From: Pontibacter virosus
Lineage (GTDB): Bacteria; Bacteroidota; Bacteroidia; Cytophagales; Hymenobacteraceae
NCBI RefSeq assembly: GCF_003096355.1
Contig: NZ_QEKI01000005.1
Span: 186,001-250,000, forward strand
Length of the DNA stretch: 64,000 nucleotides
Reading direction: 5' to 3'
Made by a program: the position numbers and the translations under genes. Under the pieces are notes generated by a model, which saw nothing but the letters and a program-made list of their open reading frames with translations, was not told the origin of the DNA and searched no databases. Of the stretch, positions 16,741 through 24,861 are shown piece after piece (positions within the stretch are counted from its first letter, which is position 1; every line of letters starts with the position of its first letter).

Positions 16741-17505
16741 ATGTTTTTTGTGCTCTCCAAGCTGCTGCAGTACTTCCTGATGCCCATCATCTGGATTGCG
16801 GTATTGCTCCTGCTGGCTATTTTCCTACGATCACCTAAGTGGCGGCGTATCATGTTGGTTTCAGCCACGGTGCTTTTGCTGGTCTTCTCCAATCCTTTTC
16901 TGGCGAACGTTGCTATGCGTGCCTGGGAACTGGAAGCTGTGCCGCTGGATCAGGTGGAAAAATACGATGTAGCCATTATCCTGACAGGGGTGACCCAGGC
17001 CATTGGTTTTGCCGATGACCGGGTGCATACCAACAAAGGGGCCGATCGTTTTTTGCATCCGCTCAAACTTTACCGCATGGGCAAGGTGGAAAAGTTTTTG
17101 ATCACGGGAGGTATAGGCACAGTTGCCCTGGACCGCCGACCGGAAGCGGAGATGCTGCAGGAAATTCTGCTGCTGGCGGGTGTGCCGCAAGCCGACATCA
17201 TCATTGAAACCCGCAGCGACAATACCTATCAAAATGCTATTTTCACGGGCGATCTGCTACAAAAGCACCCCGAGCTGGAGCGCCGCCTGCTCGTGACATC
17301 CGCCTTCCACATGCGCCGCTCTAAAGCCTGTTTCGATAAAGCAGGTATAGCCACCGACGTTTTCCCGACAGACTTCTATACCTCCGAAATCCGCTACACC
17401 CCTGATGAACTGCTTATACCAAACCCCGACGCCTTTCGGCTTTGGCACCGCCTTATCCACGAAGTAACCGGGTATGTGGTTTATAAGGTGGTAGGGTATA
17501 TTTAA
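16741..17505 (+). CDS. ElyC/YdcF-like (DUF218) membrane protein
   Basis: This 254-residue protein has two N-terminal membrane helices (about 10-28 and 36-55) followed by a DUF218 domain: YDVAIILTGV, KLYRMGKVEKFLITGG, ETRSDNTYQNAIFTGDLL and LLVTSAFHMRRSKACFDKAG. ElyC-type proteins affect peptidoglycan and undecaprenyl-carrier homeostasis in enterobacteria; whether this one does so is unknown. The stop codon touches the left arm of the hairpin-rich element at 17504. Confidence 0.82.
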   Translation: MFFVLSKLLQYFLMPIIWIAVLLLLAIFLRSPKWRRIMLVSATVLLLVFSNPFLANVAMRAWELEAVPLDQVEKYDVAIILTGVTQAIGFADDRVHTNKGADRFLHPLKLYRMGKVEKFLITGGIGTVALDRRPEAEMLQEILLLAGVPQADIIIETRSDNTYQNAIFTGDLLQKHPELERRLLVTSAFHMRRSKACFDKAGIATDVFPTDFYTSEIRYTPDELLIPNPDAFRLWHRLIHEVTGYVVYKVVGYI

Positions 17506-17859
17506 TTGTTGATGGTTAAATTGTTGGGTGCAAGGTTAACCCACCTCTGCCCCTCGCAAGAGGGGATTTTCTACCACTACCTTTTCAAGGTATAAGCGTT
17601 GTGGCCATTACTTTCTGGTGCACGTTTGTCATCCAAATGCTCTTCGGGACATCCATGTCCCGAAGCTTTATAGAGGGCTCCTACCCCCAACTGTTGAGGA
17701 TGTCCACATCTCCGTGTGCCTATATACGCGGGTCTGGAGACCCGCAACAGTTTATATTCGGATATCTACCCGAATCAGCTTCTTCTAATCTCCTAAGTTG
17801 ACGGTACCAGGCGCACGAGCATGTTAATCGTGCATCAAACAATTTAACCATCAACAATT
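17504..17859. repeat. Hairpin-rich element bounded by a perfect 22-bp inverted repeat
   Basis: The arms are 17504-17525 and 17838-17859, exact reverse complements over 22 bases. Between them are three strong hairpins: 17550-17565 (6-bp stem with a GCAA tetraloop), 17642-17665 (11-bp stem, CTTCGGGACAT) and 17728-17745 (8-bp stem, GCGGGTCT), plus a weaker ATTCGG/CCGAAT pair near 17756-17775. No credible ORF is present. It looks like a MITE- or REP-type repeated intergenic element; no transposase is near. The left arm starts in the stop codon of the upstream gene. Confidence 0.65.
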
Positions 17860-17904
17860 CAACAATTTTAAAATCACTCAATCACTAACTCACTCATCTC
17901 ATTC

Positions 17905-19269
17905 TCACCCCACCCAAATACTTTTCTGGTTCGTGAATTCACGGATGCCGATGTAAGAGAGCTCGCGGCCGTAGCCTGATTTTTTGATGCCGCCGAAAGG
18001 CATTTCGGGAGAGGAGGCGACCATGGCGTTGACGAACATAGCGCCGGTCTCAACCTGCCGGGCTATGCGCAGACCGCGCTCCTTGTCACCGGTGAAGACG
18101 GTGCCAGCCAAACCATACCGATGGTCGTTGGCTATCCGGATAGCTTCCGCCTCGTCCTTCACCACAAACACGATGGCAACCGGGCCGAACAGCTCGTCTT
18201 CGTAAGCAGGGGAGCCTGGCTTTGGATCCCGGATAATCATCGGTTTGAAGTAGGCGGAGTCTTTGCCTTCACGGCCGCCTTCGAGCACTACCTGAGCGCC
18301 TTTTTTGACGGACTGCTGCACCTGTTCCTCCAGTTCCTCAGCCAGGTCCTTACGGGCCAGCGGACCGTAGTTGCAATTATCGGTAAGCGGGTCGCCGGTG
18401 CGGAGGGCTTGCATCTTCTCTTTCATCTTTTCCAGAAAAGCATCGGCTATACCTTCGAGCACGATGAAACGCTTGGCAGCTATGCAGCTCTGGCCAGTGT
18501 TCACCATCCGGGATTTAACGGCAACAGAAGTAGCCTCCTCCAGGTCCGCATCCTCCAATATGATAAAAGGGTCGCTGCCACCCAGTTCAAGCACCGTTTT
18601 TTTGATCTCACTGCCTGCTTTTTCAGCCACTTTAGAGCCCGCACCTTCGCTTCCTGTCAGGGTAACGGCTTTTACAATTGGGTTTTCGATGATCGCATCC
18701 ACAGCCTTCGATTCTACCAGCAAGGCATGGAACACATCCTTCGGGAAACCGGCTTTGTGGATGATCTCTTCAATGGCCAGGGCGCACTGCGGCACGTTGG
18801 AGGCATGTTTGAGCACGCCCACGTTTCCCGCCATCAGGGCAGGGGCCAGAAAACGGAATACCTGCCAGAACGGGAAATTCCAGGGCATGACGGCCAGCAC
18901 CACACCCAGCGGTTCGTAGGCGATCAGGCTGCGGCTGGCTCCGGATTTAACCTCTTCGTCTTTGAGGAAATCAGCGGCATTCTCGGCATAGTAGCGGCAC
19001 ACCTTGGCGCACTTCTGCACTTCGGCAATGGAGTCCTTTAGCGGTTTGCCCATCTCCAGCGTGATGATGCGTCCGTACTTTTCGGCTTCCTGCTCCAGTA
19101 TCTGGGCGCAGCGGTTCATCAGTCCGGCTCTTTCCTCAAAACGGGTGGTTTTCCATTGCTTAAAAGCTTCATCGGCTGCTTTCAGTTTCTGTTCTACCTG
19201 ATCGGCAGTATGCGCATCAAAGGTTTTGATGACTTCGTTGGTTGCGGGGTTTACTGTTTGTATGGCCAT
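17905..19269 (-). CDS. Aldehyde dehydrogenase, succinate-semialdehyde type
   Basis: From the ATG at 19269 the protein has 454 residues. It shows the ALDH signatures MPWNFPFWQ (128-136), TGSEGAGSKVA, general base E228 in VLELGGSDPF, nucleophile C262 in NTGQSCIAAKRF, and a C-terminal PFGGIKKSGYGRELS. The N-terminal NPATNEVIKTFDAHT resembles the short GabD/YneI group that oxidises succinate semialdehyde with NAD(P)+. The substrate is inferred from family similarity only. The frame extends 66 bases upstream, but MAIQTVNPAT is the usual family start. Confidence 0.83.
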   Translation of the reverse strand: MAIQTVNPATNEVIKTFDAHTADQVEQKLKAADEAFKQWKTTRFEERAGLMNRCAQILEQEAEKYGRIITLEMGKPLKDSIAEVQKCAKVCRYYAENAADFLKDEEVKSGASRSLIAYEPLGVVLAVMPWNFPFWQVFRFLAPALMAGNVGVLKHASNVPQCALAIEEIIHKAGFPKDVFHALLVESKAVDAIIENPIVKAVTLTGSEGAGSKVAEKAGSEIKKTVLELGGSDPFIILEDADLEEATSVAVKSRMVNTGQSCIAAKRFIVLEGIADAFLEKMKEKMQALRTGDPLTDNCNYGPLARKDLAEELEEQVQQSVKKGAQVVLEGGREGKDSAYFKPMIIRDPKPGSPAYEDELFGPVAIVFVVKDEAEAIRIANDHRYGLAGTVFTGDKERGLRIARQVETGAMFVNAMVASSPEMPFGGIKKSGYGRELSYIGIREFTNQKSIWVG

Positions 19270-19483
19270 GTATTTTGTGTCTTGGGATGTGCTGTAAATA
19301 TACGGAGGTCGGAGTATTTGTGCTGATGAATGCAATAACTGAGTAAAAAAACGGTTAAATAAAGTGTTGCCAAAGTTATATTTGCGGGATTTTGCGGATT
19401 TTGTTACTTCAATCGCAAATATTCCCTTTTATATATAGTGTTTCTTGCTAAATTGCCTGCTCTTAGAGCACCAAAAGACTTTT

Positions 19484-20143
19484 ATGCTAACAGGCAGGCT
19501 CTGGATTTTTAAATTTTCCCCCTTGAATACGCCCCAAAACGATACAGTTATTTTGCTGTTTGCCCAGACCCCTGAGCAGCAGGTCCGCTATAAGACGTTC
19601 ACAGAGGAACAGGGCCCCGAGCTGAACCAGCAAGCGGCCGATCTGCTGTTGCAGCATACTTTGTTTGTGGCAAAGGGCTCCGGTATTCCGTTGGTGGTTA
19701 TTTATCCGGAGCGGCAGGAGGGAAGTAATTTTGGAGAGCGCCTGGCCAATGCCTTTCAGGAAGTTTACTCCATGGGCTACCAGCGGGTTATCTGCATCGG
19801 GGCCGATTGCGTAGACCTGAACCCGACTGACCTTTTGCTGGCCCAGGAGGCACTCAGCACCGGGCGTATGGTTGTAGGGCCGGGCACAAAAGGCGGCGCA
19901 TACCTGGTAGGCCTCCACATCGACAGCTTCGACCCCGAGGCGCTGGCCATGCTTAACTGGCAAACCGACGAACTGCTGAACGAACTAGTGCTTTATGGCT
20001 ACCGCATGCAGGCCAGTATGGGTAACCTGACGGTACTCGATGAAAAAACCGAAGCAGGCAGTGGAGCCGACCTGTCACTCCAACTAAACATTCTCCCCGT
20101 ATACCATCATCTGCACAGGCAACTGAGCGCTATTCTGAGCTAA
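19484..20143 (+). CDS. DUF2064-type glycosyltransferase-like protein
   Basis: The core begins NDTVILLFAQTPEQQ and contains GERLANAFQ, RVICIGADCVDL and VVGPGTKGGAYLVGL, the pattern of the DUF2064 (TIGR04282-like) GT-A family also seen at 22124-22729. The start is uncertain: 19484 gives 219 residues, 19445 gives 232. In related genomes such proteins accompany ArsS and are proposed to attach a sugar in arsenosugar synthesis. This copy is more divergent: the nucleotide-binding N-terminus lacks the usual GxxKTR, and it may have a changed or lost activity (inference). Confidence 0.7.
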   Translation: MLTGRLWIFKFSPLNTPQNDTVILLFAQTPEQQVRYKTFTEEQGPELNQQAADLLLQHTLFVAKGSGIPLVVIYPERQEGSNFGERLANAFQEVYSMGYQRVICIGADCVDLNPTDLLLAQEALSTGRMVVGPGTKGGAYLVGLHIDSFDPEALAMLNWQTDELLNELVLYGYRMQASMGNLTVLDEKTEAGSGADLSLQLNILPVYHHLHRQLSAILS

Positions 20144-20201
20144 CCAAACAGGAGTCTGTGGTTTCTTGTTACCTTTAAGGCAAATAAGACTTTATACTTC
20201 T

Positions 20202-20537
20202 ATGGAAAATACGTATTACAATCCGGCAGACCTGAAGAAATTCGGGAACATTAGTGAGCTGCAGCCAGAGATGGGCCGCAAGTTTTTCGATTACTACGGC
20301 GAGGTTTTCAAAGAAGGCGCCTTGACCGAGCGCGAAAAAGCCCTGATCGCCCTGGCCGTGTCACATGCCGTGCAGTGCCCTTACTGCATCGACGCCTATA
20401 CCTCCAACTGCCTCGAAAAAGGAGCCGACGAAAACCAGATGATGGAAGCCGTGCACGTGGCCGCCGCCATAAAAGGAGGTGCTGCGTTGGTGCACGGTGT
20501 GCAGATGATGAACAAGATCAAGGACCTGACCATGTAG
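20202..20537 (+). CDS. Arsenosugar-associated AhpD/CMD-like protein
   Basis: This 111-residue protein belongs to the carboxymuconolactone decarboxylase/AhpD fold, with the redox CxxC in AVQCPYCIDAYT and an upstream LTEREKALIALAVSHA helix. It matches the small peroxidase-like protein that regularly precedes ArsS. It ends 3 bp before arsS, so they are co-translated. The start ATG at 20202 gives MENTYYNPADLKKFG, the family N-terminus. A redox role with the methylated arsenic intermediate is possible but unproven. Confidence 0.82.
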   Translation: MENTYYNPADLKKFGNISELQPEMGRKFFDYYGEVFKEGALTEREKALIALAVSHAVQCPYCIDAYTSNCLEKGADENQMMEAVHVAAAIKGGAALVHGVQMMNKIKDLTM

Positions 20538-20540
20538 CCC

Positions 20541-21605
20541 ATGCCTATACCTGTTAAATCGCTGAAGGCGCAGCAGCACCAGTTTGCCAACCCGGCTTTC
20601 CAACTGGAGGTGCTGCAGCATGCAGGAACGGAGGAAGGCGATTTCCCACTCTTCGGAGCCAAGTTGCTGGAGCATCAGCTGTACCCGCTGCGGCCCACCG
20701 GCACCACCATTTTACAAGTGAATGTGGGCAAAATGTGCAACCAGACCTGTCGCCACTGCCACGTAGACGCCGGTCCGGACCGCAAAGAGATCATGACCCG
20801 CGACACGATGCAGCTCTGCCTCGATGTCCTGGCCAAATCCCCGCAGCTCACGACCGTGGACCTGACAGGCGGTGCGCCAGAAATGAACCCTGATTTCCGC
20901 TGGTTTGTGGAGCGACTGTCGGCGATGGGGCGGCAAGTCATTGTGCGCTGCAACCTCACCATCATCCTGGCCAATCCCAAATACTACGACCTGCCGGAGT
21001 TTTTCAAGAAACACCGGGTGCAGGTGGTGTCCTCTTTACCATATTTCTCGGCTTCCAGAACCGATGCCCAGCGCGGCGACGGTGTGTTCGAGAAATCCAT
21101 CAAGGCACTCCAGATGCTCAACAAGGTGGGCTACGGGCAGGAGGGAAGCGGCCTGGAACTGAACCTGGTCTACAACCCGTCGGGTGCTTTTCTGCCTGCG
21201 GGTCAGAAATCTCTGGAGGCAGAGTTTAAGCGGCGATTGAAGAGTGGTTACGACATTGCGTTCAACAACCTCTTCTGCATTACCAACCTGCCGATCAGCC
21301 GCTACCTCGACTACTTGGTAGAGAGCGGCAATTACAGCAGCTACATGGAAAAGCTGGTGACAGCCTTCAACCCGGCGGCTGCCGCCAATGTGATGTGCCG
21401 CAACACCATTTCGGTGGGTTGGGATGGCGCCTTGTATGACTGCGACTTCAACCAGATGCTCGAGTTGAAGGTACAGCCCGGCACACCGCAGCACATCCAC
21501 GACTTTGACCTGACGCAGCTTGATGGGCGGCAGATCATGCTGAACCAGCATTGCTACGGCTGCACGGCCGGTGCCGGTTCCAGCTGCGGCGGTTCCACTA
21601 CCTGA
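20541..21605 (+). CDS. arsS: Radical SAM/Cys-rich protein ArsS
   Basis: This 354-residue radical-SAM enzyme has the 4Fe-4S motif KMCNQTCRHCHVD (C66, C70, C73), a SAM-binding DLTGGAPEMNP, and a Cys-rich C-terminus CYGCTAGAGSSCGG. This combination is diagnostic of ArsS, which joins the 5'-deoxyadenosyl group of SAM to dimethylated arsenic to give an arsenosugar precursor. The N-terminal phrase LRPTGTTILQVNVG also fits. Neighbours (AhpD-like protein, rhodanese, DUF2064 transferase) form the usual cluster. No ArsM methyltransferase is in this window and it would have to lie elsewhere. Confidence 0.88.
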   Translation: MPIPVKSLKAQQHQFANPAFQLEVLQHAGTEEGDFPLFGAKLLEHQLYPLRPTGTTILQVNVGKMCNQTCRHCHVDAGPDRKEIMTRDTMQLCLDVLAKSPQLTTVDLTGGAPEMNPDFRWFVERLSAMGRQVIVRCNLTIILANPKYYDLPEFFKKHRVQVVSSLPYFSASRTDAQRGDGVFEKSIKALQMLNKVGYGQEGSGLELNLVYNPSGAFLPAGQKSLEAEFKRRLKSGYDIAFNNLFCITNLPISRYLDYLVESGNYSSYMEKLVTAFNPAAAANVMCRNTISVGWDGALYDCDFNQMLELKVQPGTPQHIHDFDLTQLDGRQIMLNQHCYGCTAGAGSSCGGSTT

Positions 21606-21612
21606 TCCGCCT

Positions 21613-22131
21613 ATGCGCTTTACCTGGCATCATCGGCTATACCTGACTATATCTTTCTGCCTGCTGCTGTCAGCCTGCAAACAGTCCGGTGGCAAAGCTT
21701 ATGACCTGGTGCTCCGGCAGCTGTACAGCCACAACGTCGATACGATTTCAGTAGTGCAAGTGCAGCAACAGCTAAAGCAAGGTATAGCCCCACTGCTCCT
21801 AGACACCCGCAGCAAAGATGAATACGAGGTGAGCCACCTGCCCGAGGCCAGGTATGTGGGCTATAAAGACTTTGACCTTTCTGACTTGAAAGACGTACCC
21901 TCAAATACGCATATTGTGGTGTACTGCGCTGTTGGCTACCGCAGCGAAAAGATAGGGGATAAGTTAAAGGAAGCCGGCTATACCAACGTGCATAACCTGC
22001 ATGGGGGCCTGTTTGAGTGGGTAAACCAGGGGCTGCCTGTGTATGACGAGCAGGGCCAAACAACAAAAGTGCATGGCTATACCCGTGCCTGGGGTATATG
22101 GCTGCGCGAAGGAGAGAAAGTATATGACTGA
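21613..22131 (+). CDS. Rhodanese-domain lipoprotein
   Basis: From the ATG at 21613 (7 bases after the arsS stop) the protein has 172 residues. A lipoprotein signal ends in LLLSAC. The rhodanese domain follows with LLLDTRSKDEYEVSHLP and active-site Cys in VVYCAVGYRSE. Rhodaneses transfer sulfane sulfur; the lipid anchor puts this one at the periplasmic face. The 3' end overlaps the next start by 8 bp (ATGACTGA), indicating tight co-translation with the DUF2064 transferase. A periplasmic sulfurtransferase could act on thio-arsenicals (inference). Confidence 0.82.
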   Translation: MRFTWHHRLYLTISFCLLLSACKQSGGKAYDLVLRQLYSHNVDTISVVQVQQQLKQGIAPLLLDTRSKDEYEVSHLPEARYVGYKDFDLSDLKDVPSNTHIVVYCAVGYRSEKIGDKLKEAGYTNVHNLHGGLFEWVNQGLPVYDEQGQTTKVHGYTRAWGIWLREGEKVYD

Positions 22132-22729
22132 GAAAAACCTCTTGATGCTCTTTGTCCGCAATCCGGAGCTGGGCAAGGTGAAAACCCGCTTAGCAGCCAG
22201 TGTGGGCCCTGAAACGGCGCTCGACATTTACCTGCACCTGCTCCGTCATACCCGCGACATCACCCAGCACCTGCCCCTGGACAAAGTAGTATACTATTCT
22301 GAAAAGGTGGAGCAAGACGACCTTTGGGCCGCACAGCACTACCAAAAGAAGGTTCAGCACCCAGAAGGCGATCTGGGCGAGAAGATGAGAAAGGCTTTTG
22401 AAGCGGCTTTTGCGGAGGGCTATACCTCGGTGGTTATCATCGGGAGCGACTGTCCGCAACTTAGTTCTGAGATCATCAGCCAGGCTTTTGAGGATCTTAA
22501 GACGCACGAAGTCGTGATCGGGCCGGCATTGGACGGCGGCTATTACCTGCTCGGCATGAAACGCCTATACCGAGATTTTTTTCAGGACAAACGCTGGAGC
22601 ACCGAGCACGTCTTTCCCGACACCATCGCCGACATAGAGCGCCTGCACCTTAGCCATACCTTGTTGCCCTACCTGTCGGATGTAGACAAGCTCGAAGACC
22701 TGCAGGAAAACTGGCCGGAACTGAGCTAA
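22124..22729 (+). CDS. DUF2064 (TIGR04282) glycosyltransferase
   Basis: This 201-residue protein starts MTEKNLLMLFVRNPELGKVKTRLA... in shortened form: LLMLFVRNPELGKVKTRLA is the classical N-terminus of the family, with the phosphate-binding GKVKTR. VVIIGSDCPQLSSE provides the metal-binding DC region and VVIGPALDGGYYLLGM the acceptor part. Members associated with ArsS are thought to glycosylate the arsenosugar precursor. It is coupled to the rhodanese gene by an 8-bp overlap and ends 3 bp from the convergent L,D-transpeptidase gene. Confidence 0.85.
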   Translation: MTEKNLLMLFVRNPELGKVKTRLAASVGPETALDIYLHLLRHTRDITQHLPLDKVVYYSEKVEQDDLWAAQHYQKKVQHPEGDLGEKMRKAFEAAFAEGYTSVVIIGSDCPQLSSEIISQAFEDLKTHEVVIGPALDGGYYLLGMKRLYRDFFQDKRWSTEHVFPDTIADIERLHLSHTLLPYLSDVDKLEDLQENWPELS

Positions 22730-22732
22730 AAC

Positions 22733-23899
22733 TCATTGCCCCAGCCCCACTTCCTCCAGCTTGTCATAGCCATAGATATCTTCCCGAAACTGGATGACCG
22801 AAAACTCATCGGCCCACGCCGTCAGGTATACAATGATCAGGGGCACGGGATTTTTGAGCCGGATGAACTGCTCGTCTTTGTCCGATGCCAGCACTTTTTC
22901 GATGCGTTTGTCCGAGAGGCCGCTCCGCTCCTGCAGCAGGTATAGCGCCAGATCCTCGGGGTTTTGCAAGCGGATGCAACCATGGCTGAAGGCCCGCCGC
23001 CCGAGTGCGAACAGGTGTCTGTCTTTGGTGTCGTGCAGGTACTGGCTTACGCGGGTGTCGAACAGGAACTTCATCAACCCCAGCTCGTTGTGCTGGCCCG
23101 TTACCTGTACGATCCGGTAATCGAAATTAGCGGCTGTCACAGCGCTCCAGTCTACGCTCCAGGGACTGATCTTCTGCCACCCGCCCAAGGCAGTGGACTT
23201 GAAGAGCTCCATATCCCGTTTGGCCAGGTAGCCGGGGCTACGTTTGAGGATAGGCAAAATCTCTTTGGAGGCAATGGAGTTGGGGATGTACCAATACGGG
23301 TTGAAAACGATGGTATGCAGCTTGGTGTGGTTGACGATGGTAGGCAGTTCTGGTTTGCCTACAATAGTGCGCATGTGCAGCCGTACGCTGTTTTGGTCGA
23401 TCAGCCGCAAGGTATAGTCCGGTACGTTGACGATGAGGTAAGGCTGTGGCAGGTCGCGGCTGAAGGCTTCCCAGCGGTTCAGACTGTTTTGCAGCTGCCG
23501 CAGTCGCTGGAGGGGCGAGACGTTGAGCGCAGCCACGGTGAGGGGGCCTACAATACTGTCGGCTTTGAGTGCGTGCCTTGCCTGAAACTGTGCAACCGCC
23601 GCTGCCAGCTGCCGGGTATAATGCGTTGTGTTTTCAGTGGTACCCGTGCTGGTCAGGTCACCGGTCAGCAATAGGTTGGCGCGCAAATCCGGGGTATAGC
23701 GACTGGTGTCGCCGGGGCGGAGCAGCAGCTTGCCGGGGAAAGTATGCCAGGTGCGGTTGCTCAGATCCTCGTACTGGGCAATGGCCTGGCGGAGTTGCTG
23801 TTTTTGATCCGGCACGAGGAGCCATACCTCCGTAGAGTCGCCGGCTATACCTGGCAGGGCGTACAGAAACAGCAAAATCGGAAGTAACAGGCGTGCCAT
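22733..23899 (-). CDS. L,D-transpeptidase (YcbB/LdtD-like)
   Basis: This 388-residue protein has a signal peptide (cleavage near 20), a central peptidoglycan-binding-like region (VAQFQARHALKADSIVGPLT), and a YkuD catalytic domain with RRAFSHGCIRLQNPEDLA (catalytic C308, His306). Such enzymes form 3-3 peptide cross-links or attach proteins to peptidoglycan in the periplasm, and large LDTs tolerate carbapenems. The N-terminus is shorter than enterobacterial YcbB. It faces the arsenosugar cluster with a 3-bp gap. Confidence 0.88.
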   Translation of the reverse strand: MARLLLPILLFLYALPGIAGDSTEVWLLVPDQKQQLRQAIAQYEDLSNRTWHTFPGKLLLRPGDTSRYTPDLRANLLLTGDLTSTGTTENTTHYTRQLAAAVAQFQARHALKADSIVGPLTVAALNVSPLQRLRQLQNSLNRWEAFSRDLPQPYLIVNVPDYTLRLIDQNSVRLHMRTIVGKPELPTIVNHTKLHTIVFNPYWYIPNSIASKEILPILKRSPGYLAKRDMELFKSTALGGWQKISPWSVDWSAVTAANFDYRIVQVTGQHNELGLMKFLFDTRVSQYLHDTKDRHLFALGRRAFSHGCIRLQNPEDLALYLLQERSGLSDKRIEKVLASDKDEQFIRLKNPVPLIIVYLTAWADEFSVIQFREDIYGYDKLEEVGLGQ

Positions 23900-24101
23900 G
23901 TTTGTTGGGAAAGCGGTGGTATTTAGATGTACGCAATTGCTTAAATTAAAGTGATTTACGGGCTGTTCTAACTTCTGGCAGCATCGATTGGTTCGCTCAC
24001 CGGAAAGGTATAAATTGCCTTATCTGGCAAGGCCACAAACAAAGCCTGCTGACAGACAGTATAAAGCCCAAAGCATTGCTAAAAGCAAGACAAAACAGCC
24101 C

Positions 24102-24785
24102 ATGGCAACAACGATAGACAAAAGCACGCTGGCCTTTCTGGCCGATCTGACACAGAACAATAACCGCGAGTGGTTTCAGGAAAACAAGAAGCGCTACGAT
24201 GCCGCCCGCAAAAACTACCTGGATTTTCTGGATGACATGCTCGAAGAGATGGCGCTTTTTGAACCCGTGGCGATTGGGCAGAAGGGCAAGGACCTGGTGT
24301 TCCGCATTTACCGCGACGTGCGCTTCTCCAACGACAAACGGCCTTACAAAGACCACTTCGGGGCCTATGTAGCCGAAGGGGGCCGCAAGTCCATTTTGCC
24401 GGGCTATTACCTGCACCTGGCCGCCAACAACAATTCCTTCCTGGCCGGAGGTCTGTGGATGCCGCCCGCCAACTACCTGAAAGCCGTGCGCCAGGAGATC
24501 GACTACAACCTCGACGGACTGGAGCGCATCATCCAGGAACCTGATTTTAAAAACCGTTTCGGCGGTATACAGGGTGAGCAGCTCAAAACCACACCGAAAG
24601 GCTACGACAAAGACAATCCCGCCATCGGGTACCTCCGCTTCAAAAGCTGGAACGCCACCATGCCGCTACCCGACAAAGTAGTGCTCAGCAAAGAATTCAT
24701 GAACACCCTGCTGGAGGGTTTTAAAGCTGTGAAGCCCTTTAATGATTTCCTGACAGAGCCTTTAAGGGATATTGGGGAGGAGTAG
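24102..24785 (+). CDS. DUF2461 (TIGR02453) family protein
   Basis: The 227-residue protein from the ATG at 24102 carries the family signature FLADLTQNNNREWFQENK, then FRIYRDVRFSNDKRPYKDHF and YYLHLAANNNSFLAGG. The family is widespread and of unknown function. The frame is open from 23988 but the upstream 38 codons do not look coded. It is followed by a non-coding gap of about 75 bp before the convergent metallo-beta-lactamase gene. Confidence 0.83.
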   Translation: MATTIDKSTLAFLADLTQNNNREWFQENKKRYDAARKNYLDFLDDMLEEMALFEPVAIGQKGKDLVFRIYRDVRFSNDKRPYKDHFGAYVAEGGRKSILPGYYLHLAANNNSFLAGGLWMPPANYLKAVRQEIDYNLDGLERIIQEPDFKNRFGGIQGEQLKTTPKGYDKDNPAIGYLRFKSWNATMPLPDKVVLSKEFMNTLLEGFKAVKPFNDFLTEPLRDIGEE

Positions 24786-24861
24786 GGGATATGCTTGCTG
24801 CTTAAGAAGTTTGTGTGTAATTCGACCCTTGGAAGAAATTTGAAATATTGCCACAGATTCG

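Noticed and set aside
17601..17801. 66-codon open frame inside the hairpin-rich element
   Set aside because: It runs through perfect hairpins and shows no protein-like composition; the inverted repeats explain the sequence better.
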